This document shows positions 49,832-58,789 of a DNA stretch of 64,000 nt, one piece after another. A model generated the notes under the pieces. It saw only the letters and a program-made list of their open reading frames with translations. It had not been told where the DNA came from and made no database searches. Location: the NCBI RefSeq assembly GCF_002243345.2, contig NZ_CP022655.2:4423501-4487500 (forward strand), given 5' to 3'. The stretch's first letter is position 1; each line of letters opens with the position of its first letter. This DNA comes from Paenibacillus sp. RUD330. GTDB taxonomy: Bacteria; Bacillota; Bacilli; Paenibacillales; Paenibacillaceae. Position numbers and translations under genes: made by a program.

Positions 49832-52800
49832 CTACCGGTCCGCCATGAACGGCTCCCCTTGCACCTCGGAGCCATGATCCGCGCTTTTCTCGCGCTGCTG
49901 CATGAACGGCCACCAATTCGCCGCTCCGAACGTCCTGACCATGACCGGAATGAAGAGCGGAAGCATGAGGAATGCGTACAGGACCAGTCCGCACAAGACG
50001 ATCGTGGCGATCTGCATGAGCGACATCACCCCGGAAGGCAGCATCGCCGCGAACGTTCCCCCGAGAATGACGGCGGCGGACAGAATGACCGATCCCATGT
50101 TCCGCATGGCGCGCAGAATGCCTTCCTTGGGAGCCAGATGCTTGTATTCGCGGAAGCGGTCGAGCAGGAAGATGCTGTAGTCGACGCCGAGCGCAATGAG
50201 CAGGACGAAGCTGAAGAACGGCACGGCCCAGCTGATTCCGTCATAACCGAGAATCCGGGCGAAGACGACCTCGGCGATCGCCATCGACGTATAGTACGTA
50301 ATGAGCAGCGAGGCCATGATGTAAGCCGGAATGACGATCGAGCGGAACAGAAGGATGAGAATGATGGATATGCCGATCAGCATCAGCATGACGGTGCGGG
50401 AATAATCCTCGTCCGAGATCGTATTGAGATCATGCTGGGTGCTCGTGATGCCTCCGACCGCATACGTGGAGCCTTCGTAGCCGGTTCCTTTCAGGCCGCG
50501 CTCCACGGCCGCGTTCACATCCGGGATCTTATTGAGCGTGGCTTCTTCATACGGATTCGTCGAGAATACGACATCGAGAGTCGTCATGTTGCCTTCAGGA
50601 GACAAGTAGGTTTCAAGAGCCTTCTTGAAGTCCGCATCGGCAAGAGCCTGCTCCGGCAGGTTCCAGCCGCTGAGGCCCGAATCCGGCTGTGCCGACAGCT
50701 CATCCAGATAAGTCCGTGCTTCGCCAAGCCCGTTCGATACTTGGCTGATGCCGTCGACACTCTGGTCAAGCCCGCCGGTAAGCTGCCCCAGCTGCTTGTC
50801 GAGATCGGCAAAGCCGGTCTGCAGCTGCTTCTGTCCTTCCTGCAGGGAGCTGAAGCCGCTCGTCACCTCCGGCAGGCGGCCGATGACCTCGCCTTGGCCG
50901 GCTGCTGCTTGGGAAATTCCCTGCTGCAGCGATGCCAGTCCCGCGGCCAGCTTCTTCAGGCCGTCGCCAAGCGCCGCTTGACCGGCTGCCGCCTGCGACA
51001 AGCCGGCATTGGCATCCGCAATGCCTTTGGCAGCCGAGTTCAGCTGGACATTGAGCTTCTCCAGTCCGCCGGACAGCTGTGAAGCTCCGCCGGACAGCTG
51101 GCCGAGCGATTGCATCGCTCCCTGGAACTGAGCGTCGGCCGCCAGCTCCGGATACTTGTCGCCGAGCGCCTGGAAGGCCTGCTCCAATCCGGCAAGTCCT
51201 TGGGCCAGCTCTTTCTGGCTGGCGGCGGCGTCTCCGTAAGCGGAAGACAGCTGCGCCAATCCGCCTCCGACCTGCTTGTAGCCTGCCAGCAGCTTGTCGC
51301 TTGCCGCCGCCAGCTGCTCGGCGCTATGCTGCGCTTGCGCAAGTCCGGCGCTCAGTTCCTTGGCGCCGGCCGCCCCGTCCACAAGCCCTTTGCGGATACG
51401 CTCGAGGCCTTGCCCAAGCTGCTCGACTCCGTCCTGCAGCTTGGCGGTGCCGGTGACGAGCTCGCCGGCACCGTCGGCAGCCTGCTTCAGCTTCGGTGCG
51501 TTGTCCGCGAGGCTGGTGCTGGCTTCCTGCAGCCCTTTGCCGATTTTGTCGAGCCCATCCGTGCTCTGCCCGATGCCGCCGCCAAGCGTATCGGCTTGCT
51601 TGGATACCTCGAGGTCTTCCAGCGGAGATCCGGCAGGCCGGGTGGCGCTGCGTACGAGCTTGACGCCTTCCACTTTCGACAGCTCCCGACTGATCTGCTC
51701 GACGACAGCCAGGCCTTCCTTGCTGTCGAAGCTTTTATCCGCCTTCAGGATGACGGTCGAGGGCATCGAATCTCCGGGACCGAAACTGTCGGAGATCAGA
51801 TTGAACGCCTTGACGGAACGGTAATCATCCCCGATTTCCTGCAGCGAGTTGAAGGAAATCGTATTTTTGTATGCGGCCATGAAGGGCACGATGAAGATAG
51901 CGAGGATAACGAGAGCCCATATCGGCTTGCGCAGGGAGAAGCGGCCCATGCGATCCCACATGCGGCTTTCTTTATGCTCGAGGGAACCTCTTGCCGGCCA
52001 GAACAGCGCATTGCCGAGCACCGCCATGAAAAACGGAACCAGCGTGACAAGCGCGATAAGAAGCACGGCGACCCCGACGGCGACAGCAACCGCCGAGCGG
52101 TACAGCACGAAGGTGGAGAAGCCGATCGACGCGAAGCCGACCAGAACCGCTGCCCCCGAGATCAGCACCGTGCGCCCGGCTGTGCGGTACGTGGCCAATA
52201 TCGCTTCCGTGCGGTCCAGTCCATGGGACAGCTCTTCCTTGTACCGGCTGATCAGCAGGATGCAGTAATCCGTTCCGATGCCGAACATGATCGCCACCAT
52301 GAAGATCTGGGTGAAGTTCGAGAGCGGGAAGTCCGCGTATTGGACGAGGAACGACACGACCGACTGCGACAGCAGATAGCTCAGGCCGACGGCAAGCAAA
52401 GGCACGAACGGCGCTACGACCGAACGGAATACGATGAACAGAATGACAAGGATGAAAATGACGGTGATGTACTCGGTCTTGGCCAAGCCCTCCATCGAGC
52501 TTTTGACCTGATCCTCGTTGATCATCCATTCGGAAGTGTAATAATGCTCCGTCTTGATGCCGGAAGCCGCCTTGTACAGCGCATCCTGCAGATCGACGGC
52601 TTCACGGCCGTTTTTCTGGATGCCTACGAGGGCAAGCATCGTTTTGCCGTCCTTGGAGATGAGCTGGTCCTCAAGCTCCTTCTGGTCGAAGGGACCTGTG
52701 ACCGACACGATTCCCTCCTTGCCGCCCGAATGCTTCATGGCGTCGAGCCCCGAACGGATGGCGGATTTATCGTCGGCGCTCAGCCCTTCGGCACGGTGGA

Positions 52801-53026
52801 ACACCAGGACGGCCGACAGCTCATCCTTTTTGGACGCGCCGGAGGACTGGGCGTTCTTCTCCTTGATCAGCTTGGAAGCCATCGACGAGGAATAGCCGTC
52901 CGGGACGGTGATCTGGCCCTTGTCCCTGACGAGCTGCTGCATGTCCGGAGCGGACAGCATCAATCCGGCTGCAGCCGCGATCCAAACAATCAATATGGCC
53001 CAGCGCCATTTCAATATCGTTCTCAC
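49832..53026 (-). CDS. MMPL/RND-family transporter with coiled-coil insert
   Basis: A 1064-residue MmpL-type exporter. Two blocks of about six helices carry the proton-relay motifs GIGTDYCILLISRYKEEL (about 243-260) and ALGVDYSIFLLDRFREY near 965. The first outer loop is the usual porter domain. The second (about 470-790) is expanded into helical repeats with LxxGxxxLxxG periodicity like that of YhgE. The start GTG has GGAGGGG ten bases upstream. It follows marR by 22 bp, so the MarR protein most likely controls it. Substrates could be lipids or hydrophobic toxic compounds. Confidence 0.92.
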   Translation of the reverse strand: MRTILKWRWAILIVWIAAAAGLMLSAPDMQQLVRDKGQITVPDGYSSSMASKLIKEKNAQSSGASKKDELSAVLVFHRAEGLSADDKSAIRSGLDAMKHSGGKEGIVSVTGPFDQKELEDQLISKDGKTMLALVGIQKNGREAVDLQDALYKAASGIKTEHYYTSEWMINEDQVKSSMEGLAKTEYITVIFILVILFIVFRSVVAPFVPLLAVGLSYLLSQSVVSFLVQYADFPLSNFTQIFMVAIMFGIGTDYCILLISRYKEELSHGLDRTEAILATYRTAGRTVLISGAAVLVGFASIGFSTFVLYRSAVAVAVGVAVLLIALVTLVPFFMAVLGNALFWPARGSLEHKESRMWDRMGRFSLRKPIWALVILAIFIVPFMAAYKNTISFNSLQEIGDDYRSVKAFNLISDSFGPGDSMPSTVILKADKSFDSKEGLAVVEQISRELSKVEGVKLVRSATRPAGSPLEDLEVSKQADTLGGGIGQSTDGLDKIGKGLQEASTSLADNAPKLKQAADGAGELVTGTAKLQDGVEQLGQGLERIRKGLVDGAAGAKELSAGLAQAQHSAEQLAAASDKLLAGYKQVGGGLAQLSSAYGDAAASQKELAQGLAGLEQAFQALGDKYPELAADAQFQGAMQSLGQLSGGASQLSGGLEKLNVQLNSAAKGIADANAGLSQAAAGQAALGDGLKKLAAGLASLQQGISQAAAGQGEVIGRLPEVTSGFSSLQEGQKQLQTGFADLDKQLGQLTGGLDQSVDGISQVSNGLGEARTYLDELSAQPDSGLSGWNLPEQALADADFKKALETYLSPEGNMTTLDVVFSTNPYEEATLNKIPDVNAAVERGLKGTGYEGSTYAVGGITSTQHDLNTISDEDYSRTVMLMLIGISIILILLFRSIVIPAYIMASLLITYYTSMAIAEVVFARILGYDGISWAVPFFSFVLLIALGVDYSIFLLDRFREYKHLAPKEGILRAMRNMGSVILSAAVILGGTFAAMLPSGVMSLMQIATIVLCGLVLYAFLMLPLFIPVMVRTFGAANWWPFMQQREKSADHGSEVQGEPFMADR

Positions 53027-53048
53027 AGTAATGATTCCCCTCCGGTTA

Positions 53049-53498
53049 TCAAGTCTTTAGTTTGTCGGCCAGAAACTCGAACGTTTCAATGAACTGCAGC
53101 GCTTCATCGTCCTCGAATGCCTGGATATAACGTCCGAGAGTTTCTTTGATGATCCGGTCGGTTTCCTTCGCTGTCCGAATTCCTTTGTCTGTGAGCGACA
53201 GATACGTGACTCTGCGGTCCTTGCCGTCTGGATGGCGCTGGATCAATTCCTTGTCGACCAGCCGCGTAATCAAGGAAGTAATCGTGCTTTTGCCCACGCA
53301 AAAAGCGTCCGCCAGCTCCGTTGAAGTGCAGCCCCCGCCCGACTCTCCGCGCGAGTTCAAATAACGGACAATGCCGAATTGCTCCCTTGTCATATCCTCC
53401 GGAAGCTTCTCCTGGATCAAGGCGTTGAAACGCCTCGTCACGACAAAGCTCGCGGCCTCGTACCGCTTGATGATGTCCGGCAGCAGCTCTTCCCTCAT
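53049..53498 (-). CDS. MarR-family transcriptional regulator
   Basis: A 149-residue winged-helix regulator: TSTELADAFCVGKSTITSLITRLVDKELI as recognition region in pieces, then DGKDRRVTYLSLTDKG for the wing. The start MREELLPDII follows AAAGGAGGACTGGCG. It heads the marR-mmpL operon and probably represses it. An inverted repeat at 53521-53554 upstream is a candidate operator. Confidence 0.92.
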   Translation of the reverse strand: MREELLPDIIKRYEAASFVVTRRFNALIQEKLPEDMTREQFGIVRYLNSRGESGGGCTSTELADAFCVGKSTITSLITRLVDKELIQRHPDGKDRRVTYLSLTDKGIRTAKETDRIIKETLGRYIQAFEDDEALQFIETFEFLADKLKT

Positions 53499-53520
53499 CG
53501 CCAGTCCTCCTTTCTTGTAC

Positions 53521-53554
53521 AAGTTCGATGTTGAAATAGTTTGATAATCGAACT
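53521..53554. promoter_or_regulatory. Candidate MarR operator
   Basis: AAGTTCGAT (53521-53529) is inverted as ATCGAACTT further along (about 53547-53555), and AGTTTGATAATCGAACT (53538-53554) is itself a near-perfect 17-bp palindrome. It lies about 25-55 bp before the marR start. Confidence 0.6.
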
Positions 53555-53582
53555 TTATCATGACAAAAACCGCCCTGTCAAC

Positions 53583-53765
53583 AGACAAGGCGGCTTGAGT
53601 CATACCTGCATGGCGTCTCGCATCATACCTGCAATACGGCTCGCTTCATGACTGCATGGCGGCTCGCATCCTACCTGCATTGCGGCTCGCTTCATGACTG
53701 CATTGCGTCTCGCATTATACCTGCATTGCGGCTCGCTTCATTCAAGCAAGGCGGCTCGCGTCACC
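53583..53765. repeat. 23-bp minisatellite, about seven to eight copies
   Basis: CTGCA landmarks occur at 53606, 53629, 53652, 53675, 53698 and 53721, exactly 23 bp apart, with decayed copies at each end. The core is CTGCATTGCGGCTCGC. There are no spacers, so it is not a CRISPR array; 23 is not a multiple of three and no frame is kept, so it is noncoding. It lies between the marR promoter and the end of the WYL regulator gene. Confidence 0.92.
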
Positions 53766-53819
53766 GCTAGTAGGCAGCTTGCGCCGTATCGGCCGTTCCA
53801 GCCAAGTTCAGGACGTCCA

Positions 53820-54755
53820 TCAGGCTTCGTACAACGCTTGGATTTCCGCGGCCTGATCCATGAGCTTGCGGGCAACATAGGGAGGATCGACGACCTTGAC
53901 ATGAGGGCCATAGCTGAGCAGCCGCGAATAGAGCCAGTAGCCCTGTTCTTCTCGATCCGCGACCTCCAGCCAGCCGTCATCCCGGATGACAATGAAGCTC
54001 CGGTCGTAATCATCGAGCACTCTCGTCTTGACCGAGGGGTGGAACAGCAGCTTCAGATCAATTTTGAGGCTGCCTTGAATCGCCATGCGCTTGTCTAGCT
54101 CTCGCAGACCGACATCGCGGCGGGTGAACGTCTCCGGCAGGAGATCCAGCTGCTCCATGCGGTTGAGGCGGAAGGTTCGATAATCGCCGCGCTTCAGGCA
54201 ATAAGCGTGCAAATACCAAACATAACCCTTCAGCGCAAGTCCGACCGGCTCCACCGTCCGTTCGCTGCTCGTTCCCTGCCAGTCGAGATAGACGATGCTC
54301 AGCAGCCTGCATCCATCCAGCGCTTCATGGATGGTTCTCAGCATGGCTTGATGACGTTCCTTCTCCTTCCACGGATGCAGATCGATCAACACCCGCTCGC
54401 CGGAGGAGCTCCCGCTACCGTTTCCGGATCGCTCCACCAAGGCGATCACCTTGTCGATCAGCGAAGAAAGCTGCTCTCCGCTCAAGGCTGACCCGACTCC
54501 GCGCAGCGCTGTCACGATGGATTGCAGCTCATCGCAGCTCAAATATTGCCGCTCCAGACGATACCTCTCCATAATCTCGTAGCCTCCCGAGAGGCCCGGA
54601 TAGGAAATGACGGGGATGCCGGCCATATTCAGCGTTTCCAGGTCGCGGTATATGGTGCGCAGCGACACTTCGAAGCGCTCGGCAAGCTCCTGAGCCCCGA
54701 CGCGCCTGCGTCCGAGCAGCAGCATCGTGATGCCGAGCAATCTTTCCAGCTTCAA
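53820..54755 (-). CDS. HTH/WYL-domain transcriptional regulator (YobV-like)
   Basis: A 311-residue regulator with an N-terminal winged HTH (GITMLLLGRRRVGAQELAER, VSLRTIYRDLETLNMAGI) and a WYL ligand-sensing domain (RTVEPVGLALKGYVWYLHAYC, the TFRLNRM motif) plus a C-terminal WCX-like part. GGAGG precedes the ATG. It stands alone; the target is unknown. Confidence 0.9.
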   Translation of the reverse strand: MKLERLLGITMLLLGRRRVGAQELAERFEVSLRTIYRDLETLNMAGIPVISYPGLSGGYEIMERYRLERQYLSCDELQSIVTALRGVGSALSGEQLSSLIDKVIALVERSGNGSGSSSGERVLIDLHPWKEKERHQAMLRTIHEALDGCRLLSIVYLDWQGTSSERTVEPVGLALKGYVWYLHAYCLKRGDYRTFRLNRMEQLDLLPETFTRRDVGLRELDKRMAIQGSLKIDLKLLFHPSVKTRVLDDYDRSFIVIRDDGWLEVADREEQGYWLYSRLLSYGPHVKVVDPPYVARKLMDQAAEIQALYEA

Positions 54756-54887
54756 CCGAGTTCCCTCCTTGCATTCAATCCTTGGAATGCCGCCGACTGC
54801 AGGCTGCCGCCCTTCGTCATGGCATCGTCCAGGTTCACTTCCGGGTCCGGCCGGGTAAAGAAGTACAACCTATCCAACGAGGTGATC

Positions 54888-55130
54888 ATGATGACGGAAC
54901 CATCTAAGAAAAAGCTTGACCATCAGCCTGGAGGCTCCAGCATCCAGCACCGGGACAATCCGGAGCAGCTGCCGACGGAGAAGGAAAGCCTGATGGATGG
55001 AGATCCATCCCAGATGAACGTGGATTCCATTCCGGTGGAAGACCAGACGATCGAGCAGCAGGACGAGAAGGACAAGACCAAGACCAAAAACGATTCATCC
55101 AGCGCCCGTAAATATCATACCGGCTTCTAA
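54888..55130 (+). CDS. Small hydrophilic hypothetical protein
   Basis: An 80-residue, highly charged, Gln/Asp/Lys-rich protein (EDQTIEQQDEKDKTKTKND near the end) with no hydrophobic core, so probably disordered. GAGGTG lies just before two adjacent ATGs; the first or second may be used. It resembles small soluble sporulation- or stress-linked proteins in composition only. It converges with the SPL-like gene, whose stop is 3 bp away. Confidence 0.6.
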   Translation: MMTEPSKKKLDHQPGGSSIQHRDNPEQLPTEKESLMDGDPSQMNVDSIPVEDQTIEQQDEKDKTKTKNDSSSARKYHTGF

Positions 55131-55133
55131 GCC

Positions 55134-56318
55134 TCAGAAAGGGAGAGACATCTGCTCCAATACTTCGATCTCCGTCCCCGGCGTGCATCCCGCGCCGGGG
55201 TTTTCCCTGAGGCGGGCCAGCTTGCCCGCCAAGCCGGGTTCTTCGGAAAGAGGGCGTTGCCCCGCATATCCATCCGCTGCTGCCGGAGAAAGCTCAGCCC
55301 CTGCATTCAGCTTCGATATCCCTTCCTTCGCGGACTCGGCCCATGAACCAACAGGCACGGCTCTCCCCTCAGGCCTAGGAACGGCAAGCATGGCATCAGT
55401 CGTTCCCATTCCGTTCTCCCGCACGCTTCCCGCGCTTTCCCTATAGAATCGGTCCTCCGGAATTCCGTGCCATACCCTGAGCTCCGAGACGATGTCCTGA
55501 ATCCGCTCCGCATAGTCGCGGCTCGCATAGGCTCCGGCAAAAATCCGGTCGTAAGCCGGAAGCAGGGAGGCATCGTACCGCTGAAGCATTCCATAGTACC
55601 AGCTCTTGACGTCCGGCGTCAGGCGCAGCAAGGAAGTCATCATATAACCCGCTCCGGCCTCCTTGACCGCTCCCATGAGCTCGTCGAGCCGGGGACGGGA
55701 GTCGGTCAGAAGCGGAAGGATCGGAGCCGCGAACACGCCGGCCGGAAAGCCTGCATTTCGGAGCTCGGCCAGAGCCTGCAGCCGCTGCCGCGGCAGCGGC
55801 GCGCCGGGCTCCAGGAACCGGATGAGCTCATCGTCGAGAGTATTCAGGCTGATGTTGACCGAGAGCAGATTCAGGTCGCCCAGGATGTCCATATCCCGCA
55901 GAACCAGCGGCGATCGGGTCGTGATCGATACCGGCACTCGATAGCGGGCAAGCACCTTGAGGCACTCCCGCGTCACCTGCCGGCTGCTCTCGGCAGGCTG
56001 ATAAGGATCCGTAGCCGTGCCGATCGCGATATGGCCGATGTCCCTCGCCAGCTCCTGCAGGTCGAAGCGCCGGGAAGCAGCCATATTGTGCAGCTGCTTG
56101 CGAAGCGCCTCGGCGGCATTGTCCTTGACGAGAATATGATCCTGGAACTCGTCGCTTCCAAGACCGATGAACGATTGAAACGCTCTCGCATAACAGAAGC
56201 TGCAGCCATGGGCGCAGCCGCGGTATGGATTGATCGACCAGCCGAACGGCATCTTCTCTTCCTTGACCCGGGTCATCGCCTGCTTGACGACGACCGTCTC
56301 CAATCGCTTCGCGCACAT
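55134..56318 (-). CDS. Radical SAM protein, SPL (spore photoproduct lyase-like) family
   Basis: A 394-residue radical SAM enzyme with the cluster motif GCAHGCSFCYA (C35, C39, C42), SINPYRG before it and IAIGTATDPYQPAE after it, as in the Rv2578c/SPL-like family. The C-terminal 100 residues are less conserved. The start MCAKRLETVV follows GGAGG; the frame from 56336 is longer but not needed. A promoter and a LexA-like box lie directly upstream, so DNA damage control is inferred. The reaction is not known; true SplB has a differently spaced motif. Confidence 0.85.
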   Translation of the reverse strand: MCAKRLETVVVKQAMTRVKEEKMPFGWSINPYRGCAHGCSFCYARAFQSFIGLGSDEFQDHILVKDNAAEALRKQLHNMAASRRFDLQELARDIGHIAIGTATDPYQPAESSRQVTRECLKVLARYRVPVSITTRSPLVLRDMDILGDLNLLSVNISLNTLDDELIRFLEPGAPLPRQRLQALAELRNAGFPAGVFAAPILPLLTDSRPRLDELMGAVKEAGAGYMMTSLLRLTPDVKSWYYGMLQRYDASLLPAYDRIFAGAYASRDYAERIQDIVSELRVWHGIPEDRFYRESAGSVRENGMGTTDAMLAVPRPEGRAVPVGSWAESAKEGISKLNAGAELSPAAADGYAGQRPLSEEPGLAGKLARLRENPGAGCTPGTEIEVLEQMSLPF

Positions 56319-56336
56319 GAGCTTACCTCCAGACAA

Positions 56337-56389
56337 GAACGTTTGTTCCCATATAGCTATACTATATCATAGGGTTGAGCGTCTGGCAA
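56337..56389 (-). promoter_or_regulatory. Promoter with LexA-like SOS box
   Basis: Minus-strand -35 TTGCCA (56384-56389), 17-bp spacer and -10 TATAGT (56361-56366). The transcribed start region contains GGAACAAACGTTCT around 56336-56349, whose core GAAC-AAAC-GTTC (56337-56348) fits the Gram-positive SOS box CGAACRNRYGTTYG. It is placed where LexA would block elongation or binding. Confidence 0.72.
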
Positions 56390-56391
56390 TG

Positions 56392-57252
56392 CTAGCCGTC
56401 CGATTCATTCCGCTCCTGCCAGCCTTTGCCGACGACCTCGTGCACATCGCTGAACGTGACAAAGGCGCCGGGATCGGCTTCATGCACGAGCCTCTTCAGA
56501 CGGCCTGTCTCCTTGCGGCTGACGACACAGTAAATCACTTCGGCGCGCCTGTTGCTGAATGCGCCTCTCCCGTCGAGGAACGTCGCTCCCCGGCGGAGCT
56601 CGCGCAGAATCTCGCGTGAGATCAGCTCCGGCTTCCGGGAAATGATGATCGCTGCCTTGGCCGAATGGGAGCCTTCCTGGACGAGATCGATGAGTCTCGC
56701 TCCGACCAGCATGGCGATCAGCGTGTACATGGCTCTTGTCAGGTCCAGATATATCAACGAGAGCACCACAACGGCCGCATCGGTGACGAAAATCGTCCTT
56801 CCGAGGCTCCAGCCGAACGATCGACGGCACAGCATCGCCAGGACGTCGACCCCGTCGGTCATGCCCCCGTACCGGAATACGATGCCCAGCCCCGCTCCGA
56901 CGATAGCCCCCGCATATAGGGAAGCCAGCAGCAGGTCTTTAAGCGGCAGCCTGAACGGTTCGAACAGGATGAGGAACAGCGAGAGGCTGAGCGAGCCGAT
57001 CACGGCATAAATAAAACTGGTTCGCCCCATGTATCTCCAGCCCAGCAAAAAGATAGGGACGTTAATGATGAGGCTTGACCAGCCGGGGCTCCAGCCGAGC
57101 ACGTAGTTGAGAATCAGGGCAATGCCCGTGATCCCTCCTTCCGCCAAGCCGTTCGCCAGATTGATTTCATTGATTCCGAACCCCATGAGGGCGGAGCCGG
57201 CCAGGATGGCGGCTATGTTTTTCGCATGCTTTACCCAGGATGTGCTTTTCAT
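56392..57252 (-). CDS. YitT-family membrane protein (DUF161/DUF2179)
   Basis: A 286-residue protein with about five or six N-terminal helices (NIAAILAGSALMGFGINEINL, GITGIALILNYV, RYGGMTDGVDVLA) and a C-terminal cytoplasmic DUF2179 domain (LRRGATFLDGRGAFSNRRAEVIYCVV). The family has several members in most Bacilli; the function is unknown. The start MKSTSWVKH has GGAGAGG upstream; the long frame from 57447 is not supported. Confidence 0.88.
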   Translation of the reverse strand: MKSTSWVKHAKNIAAILAGSALMGFGINEINLANGLAEGGITGIALILNYVLGWSPGWSSLIINVPIFLLGWRYMGRTSFIYAVIGSLSLSLFLILFEPFRLPLKDLLLASLYAGAIVGAGLGIVFRYGGMTDGVDVLAMLCRRSFGWSLGRTIFVTDAAVVVLSLIYLDLTRAMYTLIAMLVGARLIDLVQEGSHSAKAAIIISRKPELISREILRELRRGATFLDGRGAFSNRRAEVIYCVVSRKETGRLKRLVHEADPGAFVTFSDVHEVVGKGWQERNESDG

Positions 57253-57407
57253 GACGTGAATTCCTCTCCGCCTGAATGTTCTCATCCTCTCATTCTTCCC
57301 CCGAAACGGCGGAGCAAGCCCGTTATTGTCGGCCCTCGAACGGTGTGATACATTGGTACGAAAAGTGTCCGGCCTTACCGGATGCCAGTTCCGGAGGTGC
57401 GGCACCG

Positions 57408-58724
57408 ATGTTGAATGCTTTGCGCGGGCGAGCCGGCTCGTTTTCATGGAATTCTTTTTTGCTGCTCGCCGTCGTTTTCGCCGGCTATCTCATCTTCGGC
57501 CTATCGGAAAACATTAAAGGCCCCGCCATACCGCGCATGCAAGCCGACCTGCGGATCAGCGAATTCCAGGTTGGCCTGCTGCTGGCCTTCAATTCCCTCG
57601 GTTATTTGATCGCCTGCTCCTTCACCGGCTTGCTTGTGCGCAAGCTCGGCATGCGCGCGACGACGGTCGCCAGCTTCGGGGCGATGGCCGTATCCGGGCT
57701 GTTCATCTGGGCCTCCTCGGGCTTTTTTTCGCTGTCCGCCGCCTACTTCTTCCTCTACATCGGCAACGGCGCCCTCGAGATCGTCCTGTCCTTGCTTGGG
57801 GCGCGGATCTTCACCCGCAACGCAGGGACGATGATGAATCTCGCGCATTTCTTTTACGGTCTCAGCTCCATGGCCGCGCCTCTGGCCGCCGCGTATTTGA
57901 TGGCTTTCCGTCCTGGAGACGGCGGTCCGCTCGGGTGGGGAGGAATGTATGCCCTCGTCATGGCCCTCTCGATCCTGCCTGCCATCCCGGCTTTGCTCGC
58001 ACGCTTCCCCGGCAAGGAAAGCTCCGAAGATCGTTCTTCCGCCGGCAAGCAAGAGGCGGAGCCTGGCGATCCCGCACCAGCTGTGGGCCTCTCGGTGCGC
58101 CAGTACGCGAAAGATCCCGTGGCCTGGTTTATCGTTGCCATCCTCTCCGCGGGAGTCGTGGCCGAGATGGCTTTCGGAGGCTGGCTTCCCGCCTTTCTGG
58201 AAAAAGCCTACCGCTGGGACGGGACGGCCGCTTCCGCGATGCTCTCGGGCTTCTTCGTCTGCTTCACTGCGGCTCGGCTCGTGCTTGGCCCTCTTACCGA
58301 CCGGATCGGCCTTATCCGCTCCATTCTCATTTTCTCCCTGTTTTCCGGTCTTTGCACCGTCGCGGCCGTATTCGCGGGGGAGCCGGGAGCCTGGCTGTTC
58401 GCTCTCGCAGGAGCCGGCATCGCTCCGATCTATCCGACAGTCATGGCGTTTCTGGCTGTCCGCTACGCAGGCCGGAGCGATGCGGCCATCACCTTTACGG
58501 TGACGATGCTCGGATTTGCAAGCGTTGCCGGCAACCTCCTGATCGGAGCCATCACCGACGGCTTCGGACGTCTGTTCGGCAGCTCCGGCAGCGGGGAGAT
58601 GCGCGGCATGCAGGCCGGCTTCCTGTTCATCGGCTTGTGCGCGCTGCTCTGCGCCTTCGCGGCAGCCCTCCTGCTCCGCCATCTCAAGAACAGAAAGGCC
58701 GCTCCGGCAGGGAGCGGCTTCTAG
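57408..58724 (+). CDS. MFS transporter
   Basis: A 438-residue major facilitator with about twelve helices. Helix 2-3 loop GLLVRKLGMRATTVAS and the second-half counterpart GPLTDRIGLIRS carry the MFS signature. A hydrophilic loop (about 205-225) separates the halves. The start MLNALRGRAG follows GGAGGTG. FucP/sugar-type MFS proteins are the nearest in appearance, but the substrate is not readable. It converges with the epimerase gene; a GCCGCTCC/GGAGCGGC hairpin overlaps its last codons. Confidence 0.88.
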   Translation: MLNALRGRAGSFSWNSFLLLAVVFAGYLIFGLSENIKGPAIPRMQADLRISEFQVGLLLAFNSLGYLIACSFTGLLVRKLGMRATTVASFGAMAVSGLFIWASSGFFSLSAAYFFLYIGNGALEIVLSLLGARIFTRNAGTMMNLAHFFYGLSSMAAPLAAAYLMAFRPGDGGPLGWGGMYALVMALSILPAIPALLARFPGKESSEDRSSAGKQEAEPGDPAPAVGLSVRQYAKDPVAWFIVAILSAGVVAEMAFGGWLPAFLEKAYRWDGTAASAMLSGFFVCFTAARLVLGPLTDRIGLIRSILIFSLFSGLCTVAAVFAGEPGAWLFALAGAGIAPIYPTVMAFLAVRYAGRSDAAITFTVTMLGFASVAGNLLIGAITDGFGRLFGSSGSGEMRGMQAGFLFIGLCALLCAFAAALLLRHLKNRKAAPAGSGF

Positions 58725-58789
58725 GCTATCTCTTCTTTCATGGATGCCGGACCGGCATGGATGTCACAGCTGCCTCGCCGTACAGCCGA

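Noticed and set aside
53583..53765. CRISPR array
   Set aside because: The 23-bp units are contiguous, without unique spacers, and no cas gene is near.
55164..55207. GC-rich hairpin followed by TTTT as a terminator for the small ORF at 54888
   Set aside because: It lies within the last codons of the SPL-like gene and may be chance in GC-rich coding sequence; position relative to the small ORF is plausible but not enough to call.
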